From contig NZ_PZGG01000020.1 in assembly GCF_003043455.1 (NCBI RefSeq), positions 1-37,579 of the forward strand: a DNA stretch of 37,579 nucleotides. The letters run 5' to 3'. Of the stretch, positions 7,997 to 18,003 are shown in pieces. Each line of letters begins with the position of its first letter. Position 1 is the stretch's first letter. The position numbers and the translations under genes are program-made. This DNA is from Staphylococcus simulans (GTDB lineage Bacteria > Bacillota > Bacilli > Staphylococcales > Staphylococcaceae). Under the pieces are notes generated by a model. That model was not told the DNA's origin and made no database searches. It saw only the letters and a program-made list of their open reading frames with translations.

Positions 7997-8458
7997 ATGA
8001 ACTTTGAAGGTAAATTATTAGGTAAAGATTTAAAAATCGGTATTGTTGTGAGTCGTTTTAATGATTTTATTACAGGTCGCTTATTAGAAGGGGCTAAAGA
8101 TGTATTAGTCCGTCATGAAGTAGAAAATGATAATATTGATGTAGCTTATGTTCCAGGCGCATTTGAAATTCCTTTAGCTGCTAAAAAATTAGCAGAAACA
8201 AATAAATATGATGCGGTGATTACATTAGGTTGTGTGATTCGTGGCGCGACATCTCATTATGACTATGTATGTAATGAAGTGGCGAAAGGTGTATCAAAAG
8301 TCAGTGATTCAGCAGGCTTGCCAGTAATCTTCGGTGTCTTAACAACCGAAACAATTGAACAAGCGATTGAACGTGCAGGCACTAAAGCGGGTAATAAAGG
8401 TGCAGAATCAGCAATGGCGGCAATCGAAATGGCAAACTTATTAAAATCAATTCAATAA
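7997..8458 (+). CDS. ribH: 6,7-dimethyl-8-ribityllumazine synthase
   Basis: 153 aa, ATG with a TTGGAGGAA ribosome site. Family motifs are [11 protein letters not shown] near residue 16, [14 protein letters not shown] in the first third, [18 protein letters not shown] in the middle, and [10 protein letters not shown]...AGTKAGNKG at the end. It condenses the pyrimidine from RibD with the four-carbon unit from RibBA, and usually assembles into a 60-subunit shell. Last gene of the rib operon; a strong terminator follows. Confidence 0.97.
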   Translation: MNFEGKLLGKDLKIGIVVSRFNDFITGRLLEGAKDVLVRHEVENDNIDVAYVPGAFEIPLAAKKLAETNKYDAVITLGCVIRGATSHYDYVCNEVAKGVSKVSDSAGLPVIFGVLTTETIEQAIERAGTKAGNKGAESAMAAIEMANLLKSIQ

Positions 8459-8490
8459 CACCAAGCTTGTGTGAAATGATAGATATAAAG

Positions 8491-8523
8491 AAGGCAAGGC
8501 CAAAAAGTGGTCTTGCCTTTTTT
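8491..8523 (+). terminator. Intrinsic terminator of the rib operon
   Basis: AAGGCAAGGCC pairs with GGTCTTGCCTT around a 7-nt loop, followed by Ts. It lies between two convergent genes (ribH and putA). Confidence 0.9.
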
Positions 8524-8537
8524 CGTGAATAAATAAT

Positions 8538-9533
8538 TTAGTTACGTTTCTTTAAGCTTGTGAGACCGAAACTTAAAGCGATGACTGCAGCAACAGCACC
8601 AGCGCCAACAGCTAATGTTTTAGGTTTCACAAATTCTTTAACCGCTAGATTTAAGTTTTGCGGACGTTCAGCTAAACGACGCATAAAGTAACCGAACCAA
8701 TCTTCACCAAATGGTACATAGATACAGAAGTGATAACCATCATCAGCAATTTCATATGCTAACTCTGAGCGGAAACCATATAACATTTGGAATTCAAATT
8801 TATCACGGTCAATATGATTATCTTCTACAAATTTTTTAACATGATCGATAATTTTATGGTCGTGTGTAGCGATAGATGTAAAATTCTTCGCACTTTTCAG
8901 TCTTTTTTCGATAAGCTTAATGTAGTTTTCATCGATATCTTCTTTAGTTTGGTAGGCGATAGACGCATTTTCTTTATAAGCACCTTTGACTAAACGTAAT
9001 CGAATGTGCGGATAATTTTCAATCATATTATCTGCTGAATATAAATAGGCTTGAACAACTGTTCCGATATTATCGTAATCTTTAGATAATTCATCCAATA
9101 CATATAGGATATTTGATAAGCCTGCATATTTTTCAGTATCAATATTAATATGAATATTACCAAGAGATGTTGCTTTTTCTACAATTTCTCTTAAATTTTG
9201 TGCAGCTAAATCAACATCAAACTCTGCGCCTAATTGACTGATCTTAAGAGAAATATGTGCGTCTAAATCATTATCGTAAATGGCTTGTAATACGGTTAAA
9301 ATAATGTTCTTTTCTTTAATACTCTGTTCCTTTGAATCTACAAATTCACCAAGACAATCGACAGTCACCGTAATCCCCTTATCGTTTAGTGTTTGAATTG
9401 TCTTAATGACTTCATCAATCGAATTACCAACAACAACTTTGCTGGCACCTAACACTGGTCCATATTTTCGTGCTGCTTGGTTCAAAAAAGTGTTGTTAGA
9501 TAAACTGATAAAAAAATCTTTGACTAATGGCAT
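8538..9533 (-). CDS. putA: Proline dehydrogenase with a hydrophobic C-terminal tail
   Basis: 331 aa. I chose the ATG at 9533 because the GGGAGG just upstream is its ribosome site; the open frame extends five codons further only by reading through that site. Proline dehydrogenase motifs are visible: a TIM-barrel with TVDCLGEFV, HISLKISQLG, RLRLVKGAYKE, TSIATHDH, FEFQMLYGFR, and YFMRRLAERPQN near the end. It oxidises proline to pyrroline-5-carboxylate with FAD and passes electrons to quinone. The last ~25 residues (AVGAGAVAAVIALSFGL, then KKRN) form a likely membrane-anchoring tail. A cre box overlaps the promoter region, which fits CcpA repression known for S. aureus proline catabolism. Confidence 0.93.
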   Translation of the reverse strand: MPLVKDFFISLSNNTFLNQAARKYGPVLGASKVVVGNSIDEVIKTIQTLNDKGITVTVDCLGEFVDSKEQSIKEKNIILTVLQAIYDNDLDAHISLKISQLGAEFDVDLAAQNLREIVEKATSLGNIHINIDTEKYAGLSNILYVLDELSKDYDNIGTVVQAYLYSADNMIENYPHIRLRLVKGAYKENASIAYQTKEDIDENYIKLIEKRLKSAKNFTSIATHDHKIIDHVKKFVEDNHIDRDKFEFQMLYGFRSELAYEIADDGYHFCIYVPFGEDWFGYFMRRLAERPQNLNLAVKEFVKPKTLAVGAGAVAAVIALSFGLTSLKKRN

Positions 9534-9589
9534 GTAAATTCCTCCCATACAACTCTGTTAAAAATAGTGTATCATGTTTCATAAATGTA

Positions 9590-9603
9590 TGAAAACGTTA
9601 ACA
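9590..9603 (-). promoter_or_regulatory. cre box (CcpA site) upstream of putA
   Basis: TGAAAACGTTAACA matches the consensus TGWAARCGYTWNCW at every position. It lies 57-70 nt upstream of the putA start, over the likely -35 region (TTTTCA; -10 TACACT), so binding of CcpA would block transcription when a preferred sugar is present. Confidence 0.75.
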
Positions 9604-9748
9604 ATATACAAATATACTTATTTATTTATAAATAACACGAATAGTAAATTATGTAATTGATATGAGAAAATAACACAATACTAAAGAGTTAGCCTAAATT
9701 CAGTTCAATATATATGTCAGTTCTAAATAGATTTTAATCGGTTCGTTT

Positions 9749-9757
9749 TGATACAAT
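9749..9757 (+). promoter_or_regulatory. Extended -10 promoter of the YtpA-like gene
   Basis: TG, one base, then TACAAT, with no convincing -35. It lies 36 nt before the ATG of the hydrolase-like gene. Confidence 0.45.
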
Positions 9758-9793
9758 AAAAGTAATTAATTCAGTAGAAGGGTAGTCGTTGAT

Positions 9794-10624
9794 ATGTGGA
9801 AGTGGGAAACAGAAAGTGAAGCAAAAGGTGTCATAGTTATTGCTCATAATATATTAGAACATACAGGCAGATACGCCTATGTGATTACATCACTCAGACG
9901 AAATGGATATCATGTGATTATGGGTGACTTGCCCGGACAAGGTCAAACTTCAAGATCTAACAAAGGTCAAATTGACAACTTTGAAGTCTATCACGAACAT
10001 ATCTTAGAATGGTTGAGAATAGCGAGTGAATATAAATTACCTACATTTTTAATGGGTGTGGGTTTAGGTGGTTTGATAACACTAAACTTAATGGAAAGAA
10101 CTGAGTTGCCAATAGAAGGTATCATATTGCTTTCACCATTAGTGGCGTTTAAAACAAATGCGAAAACACGCAAAAATTTATTCACATCAAATATTGGTGC
10201 AGGAGTCAAAGACATGCGTTTCAACATGGGAATTGAGCCTGAACATCTGACAAGAAATGAAGAAGTAATCAGAGAAACCAAAGAAGATGGTTTGATGCTG
10301 ACAAAAGTATCATACCACTGGTATAAAGAAGTTGTTCATGTCATGAAAAAGACTCTAGAACATTTAGAAGACATTCAAAGCATACCAATGTGTTTAATGT
10401 ATGGACAAGAAGATCAGATATTAGATACAGAAGCGATTGTAGAAATCAAAAAACGGGTTAAAACGGATGAGCTTTATTATAAAGCATGGGAAGGACTTTA
10501 TCATGAAATTCATAATGAACCAGAACGTCCTTTAGTCATGCGTTATATCTTAAGTTACTTAAATAACAAAGTAAATGCATTAGGTTTTATACCGAATGAC
10601 ATAGATGACCAAATAGAAATTTAA
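9794..10624 (+). CDS. YtpA-like alpha/beta hydrolase lacking the nucleophile serine
   Basis: 276 aa. The fold and most of the sequence match the YtpA / monoacylglycerol-lipase type: MWKWE start, EHTGRYAYV, YHVIMGDLPGQGQTSR, and YHEIHNEPER near the end with the expected catalytic His at H237. The nucleophile elbow, normally GHSMGG, reads GVGLGG here (residues 88-93), so the catalytic serine is glycine (G90). The usual HG of the oxyanion region is HN. The gene is intact, has its own promoter and terminator, and so is probably a functional non-catalytic protein rather than a decaying gene. B. subtilis YtpA is a lysophospholipase linked to bacilysocin. That activity should not be carried over to this gene. 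Confidence 0.85.
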   Translation: MWKWETESEAKGVIVIAHNILEHTGRYAYVITSLRRNGYHVIMGDLPGQGQTSRSNKGQIDNFEVYHEHILEWLRIASEYKLPTFLMGVGLGGLITLNLMERTELPIEGIILLSPLVAFKTNAKTRKNLFTSNIGAGVKDMRFNMGIEPEHLTRNEEVIRETKEDGLMLTKVSYHWYKEVVHVMKKTLEHLEDIQSIPMCLMYGQEDQILDTEAIVEIKKRVKTDELYYKAWEGLYHEIHNEPERPLVMRYILSYLNNKVNALGFIPNDIDDQIEI

Positions 10625-10626
10625 TG

Positions 10627-10669
10627 AAAAAGGCGCTGTGATAAGTTTCATCATTACAGCGTCTTTTAT
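10627..10669 (+). terminator. Intrinsic terminator after the YtpA-like gene
   Basis: AAAGGCGCTGTGAT pairs with ATCATTACAGCGTCTTTT (one bulge), ending in a T run. Confidence 0.85.
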
Positions 10670-10716
10670 ATTGTCGAAAATTGTTTGCAATGTGTAAAAT
10701 TTCCAAGCATTTCGCA

Positions 10717-10745
10717 TTGATTTTATAGGCTGAAATTGGTATCTT
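10717..10745 (+). promoter_or_regulatory. Predicted promoter of ldh
   Basis: TTGATT, a 17-nt spacer, TATCTT. The start point would fall within the operator just downstream. Confidence 0.55.
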
Positions 10746-10749
10746 GTAT

Positions 10750-10767
10750 ATGTGAAATAAATCACAT
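10750..10767 (+). promoter_or_regulatory. Rex-type operator upstream of ldh
   Basis: ATGTGAAATAAATCACAT is a palindrome close to the Rex consensus TTGTGAAWWWWTTCACAA. It sits directly after the -10 box, where bound Rex would block transcription while NADH is low. The half-sites TGTGA-N6-TCACA would also suit a Crp/Fnr-family regulator such as ArcR. Confidence 0.75.
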
Positions 10768-10800
10768 AGAAGCGATTCTAAATTGGAGAGGGTAAGTAAT

Positions 10801-11757
10801 ATGAGTAATGTAAAAGCGAATAAAGTAGTTTTAGTAGGCGACGGTGCAGTAGGTTCTAGTTATGCCTTCGCTATGGTAGCACAAGGTGTTGCTGATCAAT
10901 TAGTAATTATTGATTTAGTAGAAGAAAAAGTAAAAGGCGACGTACTAGACTTAAACCATGGTATGCCTTACGGAGAATCGCCATCTGTAGTTACAGCAGG
11001 TTCATATGCTGATTGTGCAGATGCTGATTTAGTTGTTATCACTGCAGGTGCACCCCAAAAACCTGGTGAAACACGCTTAGATTTAGTAGAAAAAAACACT
11101 AAAATCTTTAAATCAATTGTGGGTCAAATTATGGACAGCGGTTTTGATGGTATTTTCTTAATTGCTGCCAACCCAGTAGATGTGCTTACTTATGTCACTA
11201 AAAAAGTTTCTGGTTTACCAAAAGAACGTGTTATCGGTTCTGGTACAATTCTAGATACAGCACGTTTCAAATATGAATTAGGTGCAGAATTCGGTGTAGC
11301 ACCTGAAAGTGTTAATGCTAGTATTATTGGTGAACATGGTGATTCAGAATTAGCAGTATGGTCACAAGCAAGTATTGCTGGTCAAAATTTATATGACATT
11401 TTAAATGGCGATCCTGAACGCGCAAAACGTATTGAAGAAATCTTCTTGAATACACGTGATGCAGCTTATGACATTATCAAAGCTAAAGGCGCAACTTATT
11501 ATGGTATCGCAATGGGCTTATTACACATTTCTAAAGCCATTTTACGTAACCAAAATCTTGTATTAACAGTTTCAAGTTACTTAGAAGGTGAATACGGTCA
11601 TAAAGATGTTTATATTGGTGTACCAACATTAGTTAACCGTGCAGGTGCAGTTAAAATTTATGAAACACCTTTAAATGAAAGAGAAACTAAAGAGTTTAGC
11701 CACTCTGTAGAAGTATTAAAAGAAACAACTAAAAGTGTAGATAAATTATTTAACTAA
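10801..11757 (+). CDS. ldh: L-lactate dehydrogenase
   Basis: 318 aa. I chose the ATG at 10801, 7 nt after GGAGAGGG; six further in-frame codons upstream would cover that ribosome site. The NAD-binding loop [13 protein letters not shown] lies near residues 10-22, the substrate-loop region is [12 protein letters not shown], and the catalytic histidine is H179 in IIGEHGDSE. It reduces pyruvate to L-lactate and regenerates NAD during fermentation or nitrosative stress. The promoter carries a Rex-type operator, so expression should follow the NADH/NAD ratio. The gene stands alone between two terminators. Confidence 0.97.
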   Translation: MSNVKANKVVLVGDGAVGSSYAFAMVAQGVADQLVIIDLVEEKVKGDVLDLNHGMPYGESPSVVTAGSYADCADADLVVITAGAPQKPGETRLDLVEKNTKIFKSIVGQIMDSGFDGIFLIAANPVDVLTYVTKKVSGLPKERVIGSGTILDTARFKYELGAEFGVAPESVNASIIGEHGDSELAVWSQASIAGQNLYDILNGDPERAKRIEEIFLNTRDAAYDIIKAKGATYYGIAMGLLHISKAILRNQNLVLTVSSYLEGEYGHKDVYIGVPTLVNRAGAVKIYETPLNERETKEFSHSVEVLKETTKSVDKLFN

Positions 11758-11769
11758 GTTTAAATATAA

Positions 11770-11813
11770 CAAGAGCAGCTATCGCATTTGGCGGTAACTG
11801 CTCTTCTTTTTAT
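11770..11813 (+). terminator. Intrinsic terminator after ldh
   Basis: AAGAGCAG...CTGCTCTT stem with an inner ACCGC-like pairing, then CTTTTTAT. It lies between convergent ldh and mnmM, so it may serve both directions. Confidence 0.85.
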
Positions 11814-11822
11814 ACTCAGATA

Positions 11823-13339
<1,517 letters not shown>

Positions 13340-13503
13340 ATGACATTTTCCTTTCTTAAATTAATCCATTGTAAGATTTTACCATACATTGAAGCCTCAT
13401 GTTGAGCAGAAAATACGAATTAGGTCTTTTATTCATTTAGAAATTATAGTAAGATGATTTGGTTGCAAAATCCAAAGTTCAATTGAATATAAATTTTAAA
13501 CAC

Positions 13504-13546
13504 GTTTCGCTAACAGTTATTTGCCTCTGTTTGCGAAATTTTTATT
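13504..13546 (+). terminator. Attenuator-like terminator in the leader of the MFS gene
   Basis: TTTCGCTAACAG (13505-13516) pairs with CTGTTTGCGAAA (13527-13538), 11 of 12 positions, 10-nt loop, then TTTTTATT. No plus-strand gene lies upstream, so it should act on the leader of the transporter gene. Confidence 0.7.
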
Positions 13547-13610
13547 GGTAAAAATACAGAACGTTTTTGCCTGAAAAAAGAGAAAAATAATAGAAAGCGG
13601 GTGGAACAGT

Positions 13611-14789
13611 ATGAATATGCCTAAATCCATTTGGTGGTTAGTTATTGGTATGGCTATCAATATAATGGGGGCTAGTTTTTTATGGCCTTTAAACACAATT
13701 TATATGAGTCAAGAATTAGGAAAAAGTTTAACAACTGCCGGGATGGTCTTAATGATCAACTCTTTAGGTATGGTTGTCGGAAACTTATTAGGAGGCTTTT
13801 TCTTTGATAAGCTTGGTGGTTTTATAACAATTATGAGTGGTGCAGTCATTTGTTTATGTGCCACAACATTATTGAATTTCTATCATGGGTGGCCATTATA
13901 TGCGGTTTGGTTAGTTATGTTAGGATTCGGCGGCGGTATCATTATTCCAGCAATTTATGCGATGGCAGGGGCAGTTTGGCCGAATGGTGGACGCCAAACT
14001 TTTAATGCGATTTATTTAGCACAAAACTTAGGTGTAGCATTTGGTGCTGCGATTGCTGGATATGTGGCTGAACTCAGTTTTAATTATATTTTCATCGCAA
14101 ACTTATTAATGTATGTGGCTTTCTTTATCGTGGCAGTAACACAATTTAATTTACAATATCGAGGTAAAGTTAAAATACCAGATGCAAATCAATGGGCACA
14201 AAAGAAATATCGCAAACGTTTTGTGGCATTGTTATTACTTTGTGTCATGTTCTCAATTTGTTGGATTGCCTATATTCAATGGGAAAGTACCATTGCTTCA
14301 TTTACGCAAGAAATGAATATTTCACTTTCTCAATATAGTGTTTTATGGACGATTAACGGTATCATGATTTTAGTAGCACAACCGTTGATTTACCCAGTTA
14401 TTCGCTTACTTAGAGGAAACTTAAAAAAACAAATGTTTGTCGGTATTTGCGTGTTCATCGTGTCATTCTTTGTGACCAGTTTTGCGGAACAATTTTCGGT
14501 GTTTGTGATTGGTATGATTATATTAACACTTGGGGAAATGTTCGTATGGCCAGCTGTTCCAACAATTGCGAATCAATTAGCGCCTGAAGGTAAACAAGGT
14601 GCGTATCAAGGAATTGTCAATTCAGCTGCGACAGTCGGTAAAGCATTCGGACCTTTAATCGGTGGTATTTTAGTTGATAGTTTCAACATGCAAGCAATGT
14701 TCTTAACGATGATGGGCTTATTATTTATTTCAATGTTCTTTTTATTTATATATGATAAGCGTTTATCGGCAGATGAATTTGATGTTTAA
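13611..14789 (+). CDS. MFS transporter (YttB-like)
   Basis: 392 aa, about 12 hydrophobic segments, the size of a drug/H+ antiporter-type major facilitator. The first helix region (IWWLVIGMAINIMGASFLWP) and a conserved loop after helix 2 (GGFFFDKLGG, resembling motif A) are visible. The second half begins near residue 205 after a basic loop (KKYRKRF). The substrate is unknown. B. subtilis has an MFS gene, yttB, near ytqAB and leuS, so this is probably the syntenic homologue. The leader contains a terminator-like hairpin (13504-13546), suggesting induction by antitermination. No good terminator follows; an AT-rich hairpin without a T tract does. Confidence 0.85.
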   Translation: MNMPKSIWWLVIGMAINIMGASFLWPLNTIYMSQELGKSLTTAGMVLMINSLGMVVGNLLGGFFFDKLGGFITIMSGAVICLCATTLLNFYHGWPLYAVWLVMLGFGGGIIIPAIYAMAGAVWPNGGRQTFNAIYLAQNLGVAFGAAIAGYVAELSFNYIFIANLLMYVAFFIVAVTQFNLQYRGKVKIPDANQWAQKKYRKRFVALLLLCVMFSICWIAYIQWESTIASFTQEMNISLSQYSVLWTINGIMILVAQPLIYPVIRLLRGNLKKQMFVGICVFIVSFFVTSFAEQFSVFVIGMIILTLGEMFVWPAVPTIANQLAPEGKQGAYQGIVNSAATVGKAFGPLIGGILVDSFNMQAMFLTMMGLLFISMFFLFIYDKRLSADEFDV

Positions 14790-14795
14790 ACAAGG

Positions 14796-14830
14796 TATAC
14801 ATGTTATAACTTATTTTTTATAAATGTATA
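14796..14830 (+). repeat. AT-rich inverted repeat after the MFS gene
   Basis: TATACATGTTATAA (14796-14809) pairs with TTATAAATGTATA (14818-14830) with one bulge. No T run follows, so it may be a weak terminator or an mRNA end-protecting hairpin. Confidence 0.45.
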
Positions 14831-14914
14831 AACTAGGTGCTAGTAAAATATTGTTTTTTATCGGAAAGTAGAAGCGGTGACTAGGAATTTAAGACTTGCA
14901 TTAAGGGTTAGAAT

Positions 14915-15155
14915 AAAATATAGTTATAAGTGTATATGGAGTAGTAATTTAAAAGACTTATCAAGAGAGCTGGTGTTCGGTGCAAACCAGTTAAGTCATT
15001 TAGATGAACTTACCAACGATTATATTAAGAATAATACAGCTCGAGCTATTATGTATGAGGTGCGTAGAAGATACGAATGAAGGTGGTACCGCGGCACAAT
15101 GTCGTCCTTCATAAGCAAAGCATAATAGTTTGAGTTGTATTTTTTTATTAGGAGG
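14915..15155 (+). ncRNA. T-box leader of leuS (tRNA-Leu sensing)
   Basis: The T-box core AAGGTGGTACCGCGG is at 15080-15094. The stem I landmarks are present: an AGTA box near 14940, the distal AGAGAGCTGGTGTTCGGTG loop region at about 14965, and the specifier loop GAACTTACC with the leucine codon CTT at 15009-15011. Stem III is ATAATA/TATTAT around AGCTCGAGCT. The antiterminator helix is ATGAAGG (15077-15083) with CCTTCAT (15106-15112). The 5' limit is approximate. A convincing terminator hairpin between the T-box and leuS is missing; see findings. Confidence 0.93.
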
Positions 15156-15163
15156 AAAGCAAA

Positions 15164-17578
15164 GTGAGTTTTAATCATCAAGAAATTGAGAAGAAATGGC
15201 AAGATTATTGGGCAGAACACAAAACGTTCAAAACAAATGATAACTTGGGTCAAAAGAAATTTTACGCTTTAGATATGTTCCCGTATCCATCAGGTGCTGG
15301 ACTTCATGTTGGACATCCTGAAGGTTACACAGCAACAGATATTATTTCACGTTATAAACGTATGCAAGGGTACAATGTTTTACATCCTATGGGATGGGAT
15401 GCATTCGGTTTGCCAGCAGAACAATATGCGTTGAATACGGGTAATGACCCACGTGAATTCACTAAAAAGAACATTCAAACGTTTAAACGTCAAATTCAAG
15501 AGTTAGGTTTCAGTTACGACTGGGACAGAGAGTTAAGCACAACGGATTCAGATTATTATAAATGGACACAATGGGTATTCATTCAACTGTTCAACAAAGG
15601 TTTAGCTTATGTTGATGAAGTGGCAGTGAACTGGTGTCCTGAACTTAAAGCAGTCTTATCTAACGAAGAAGTTGTAGATGGCGTATCAGAACGTGGCGGT
15701 TTCCCTGTTTATCGTCGTCCAATGCGTCAATGGGTTTTACGTATTACTGAATATGCTGATCGTTTATTAGAAGACTTAGAAGATTTAGATTGGCCTGAAT
15801 CTATCAAAGATATGCAACGTAACTGGATCGGCCGTTCTGAAGGTGCTAAAGTCACATTTGAAGTTGAAAATCATGAAGGTAAAATTGATGTGTTTACAAC
15901 ACGTCCAGATACTATTTATGGTGCAACTTTTGCGGTATTAAGTCCTGAACATGAGTTAGTCTCTCAAATTACAACAGAAGAACATAAAGCAGAGGTAGAA
16001 AAATACCAAAAAGATGCTTCTATGAAATCTGATTTGGAACGTACAGACTTAGCAAAAGACAAAACAGGTGTCTTCACTGGTGCTTATGCGATTAATCCAT
16101 TATCTGGAGAAAAATTACCGATTTGGATTGCGGACTATGTTTTATCTTCTTATGGTACAGGTGCGGTTATGGCAGTTCCTGCACATGATGAACGTGACTA
16201 TGAATTCGCTCAAAAATTTGATTTGCCAATCAAAGAGGTTATTGAAGGCGGAGATATTTCAGAAGCGGCTTATACTGGCGATGGTCCTCATGTAAATTCT
16301 GGTGCTTTAGATGGCTTGCATAATGCTGAAGCAATCACAAAAGCGATTCAATTATTAGAAGAAAAAGGTGCCGGTGAGAAAAAGGTCAACTATAAATTAC
16401 GTGACTGGTTATTCAGCCGTCAACGTTATTGGGGCGAACCAATTCCAATTATTCATTGGGAAGATGGCACTATGACAACTGTTCCAACAGATGAATTACC
16501 ATTATTATTACCAGAAACTGATTCTATTGAACCTTCTGGTACTGGTGAATCTCCACTTGCGAATATTGATGAGTTCGTAAACGTTGTGGATCCAGAAACA
16601 GGTATGAAAGGTCGTCGTGAAACAAATACGATGCCGCAATGGGCAGGCAGCTGCTGGTACTATTTACGCTACATTGATCCGCATAACGATGAAATGTTAG
16701 CAGATCCTGAAAAATTAAAACATTGGTTACCGGTTGATCTATATATCGGTGGTGTAGAACACGCTGTACTTCACTTGTTATACGCAAGATTCTGGCATAA
16801 AGTGCTTTATGATTTAGGTGTTGTACCAACGAAAGAACCGTTCCAAAAATTATTCAACCAAGGTATGATTTTAGGTGAAGGTAACGAAAAAATGAGTAAA
16901 TCTCGTGGTAACGTTGTAAACCCTGATGACATCATCCGTTCTCACGGTGCTGATACATTACGTTTATACGAAATGTTCATGGGACCTTTAGATGCGGCAA
17001 TCGCATGGAGTGAAAAAGGTTTAGATGGTTCAAGACGTTTCTTAGACCGTGTGTGGAGATTGTTTGTGAATGAAGATGGCTCATTATCTTCTAAAATTGT
17101 AGATACAGATGATAAATCACTTCAAAAAGTTTATAACCAAACTGTTAAGAAAGTCACAGAAGACTTTGATACATTGAATTTCAACACTGCAATCAGTCAA
17201 TTGATGGTCTTCATCAATGAAGGTTACAAAGCGGATCAATTATACAAACCGTATGTTGAAGGTTTCGTGAAAATGTTATCACCAATTGCACCTCACTTAG
17301 GTGAAGAATTATGGGCTAAATTAGGTCATGATGAAACAATCAGTTATCAACCATGGCCAGATTTCGATGAAGCATTATTGGTTGATGATGAAGTTGAAAT
17401 CGTAGTTCAAGTGAATGGTAAAGTCAGAGCAAAAGTCTTCATTCCTAAAGATGCGACGAAAGAAGAAATGGAAGATATTGCGTTACACAATGAGAATGTT
17501 AAATTAGATATAGGGGATAAAGACATCAAGAAAGTCATCGCAGTTCCACAAAAATTAGTTAACATTGTAGCTAAATAA
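15164..17578 (+). CDS. leuS: Leucyl-tRNA synthetase
   Basis: 804 aa, GTG start with AGGAGG 8 nt upstream. Class Ia synthetase: the HIGH-type motif HVGH is at residues 48-51 in [13 protein letters not shown], and KMSKS lies near residue 577 in [10 protein letters not shown]. The editing (CP1) domain is around residues 220-420 ([12 protein letters not shown]; the [14 protein letters not shown] segment holds the deacylation Asp). The C-terminal end carries the tRNA-binding domain ([13 protein letters not shown]). Charges tRNA-Leu and removes misactivated residues. Length is normal for Bacillota. Controlled by the T-box directly upstream; the rhodanese gene follows after 20 nt and is probably co-transcribed. 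Confidence 0.98.
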   Translation: MSFNHQEIEKKWQDYWAEHKTFKTNDNLGQKKFYALDMFPYPSGAGLHVGHPEGYTATDIISRYKRMQGYNVLHPMGWDAFGLPAEQYALNTGNDPREFTKKNIQTFKRQIQELGFSYDWDRELSTTDSDYYKWTQWVFIQLFNKGLAYVDEVAVNWCPELKAVLSNEEVVDGVSERGGFPVYRRPMRQWVLRITEYADRLLEDLEDLDWPESIKDMQRNWIGRSEGAKVTFEVENHEGKIDVFTTRPDTIYGATFAVLSPEHELVSQITTEEHKAEVEKYQKDASMKSDLERTDLAKDKTGVFTGAYAINPLSGEKLPIWIADYVLSSYGTGAVMAVPAHDERDYEFAQKFDLPIKEVIEGGDISEAAYTGDGPHVNSGALDGLHNAEAITKAIQLLEEKGAGEKKVNYKLRDWLFSRQRYWGEPIPIIHWEDGTMTTVPTDELPLLLPETDSIEPSGTGESPLANIDEFVNVVDPETGMKGRRETNTMPQWAGSCWYYLRYIDPHNDEMLADPEKLKHWLPVDLYIGGVEHAVLHLLYARFWHKVLYDLGVVPTKEPFQKLFNQGMILGEGNEKMSKSRGNVVNPDDIIRSHGADTLRLYEMFMGPLDAAIAWSEKGLDGSRRFLDRVWRLFVNEDGSLSSKIVDTDDKSLQKVYNQTVKKVTEDFDTLNFNTAISQLMVFINEGYKADQLYKPYVEGFVKMLSPIAPHLGEELWAKLGHDETISYQPWPDFDEALLVDDEVEIVVQVNGKVRAKVFIPKDATKEEMEDIALHNENVKLDIGDKDIKKVIAVPQKLVNIVAK

Positions 17579-17598
17579 TAAAGGAGGATGATTAAGTT

Positions 17599-17916
17599 AT
17601 GGAAACAATCACAACTGATGAATTGAAAAAGAAAATGTTCAATAATGAACCAATTCATATCATTGATGTCCGAGAAAATGAAGAAACAGCAACAGGAATC
17701 ATTCCAGGGGCAACAACCATTCCAATGAATGAAATTCCTGATAACCTCAATGAATTCAATGAGAATGATACGTATTACATTATTTGTGCTGCAGGTGTTC
17801 GCAGTGCGAATGTGGTTAATTACCTGAAAGAACAAAACCCTAATATTCATGCGGTTAACGTCGAAGGCGGTATGAAAGCATGGGGCGATGAAGGTTTAGA
17901 GATTAATAGTATCTAA
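17599..17916 (+). CDS. Single-domain rhodanese-like protein
   Basis: 105 aa with AAGGAGG upstream. One rhodanese domain: HIIDVRENEE near residue 20, GATTIPMNEIPDNL, the active-site cysteine C63 in IICAAGVRSANVV, and VEGGMKAW close to the end. The loop CAAGVRS is six residues after the cysteine, the sulfurtransferase size. It is similar to B. subtilis YtwF. The sulfur donor and acceptor are unknown; in a neighbourhood with tRNA-modifying enzymes, sulfur delivery to tRNA is one speculative role. It lies 20 nt behind leuS and ends the operon. Confidence 0.9.
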   Translation: METITTDELKKKMFNNEPIHIIDVRENEETATGIIPGATTIPMNEIPDNLNEFNENDTYYIICAAGVRSANVVNYLKEQNPNIHAVNVEGGMKAWGDEGLEINSI

Positions 17917-17925
17917 TTGAATGAT

Positions 17926-17975
17926 AATAGCCGAAACTGGTCGTATATTTACGACACGGTTTCGGCTATTTTTCA
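17926..17975 (+). terminator. Intrinsic terminator after leuS-rhodanese
   Basis: AATAGCCGAAAC pairs with GTTTCGGCTATT, with an inner GTCGTA/TACGAC helix, followed by Ts. Confidence 0.9.
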
Positions 17976-18003
17976 TATTGTTTATTAATTTGTGAGGAAA
18001 AAC

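Noticed and set aside
13454..13486. Possible 10-residue leader peptide MIWLQNPKFN before the MFS attenuator
   Set aside because: No Shine-Dalgarno upstream, and it may overlap the promoter itself.
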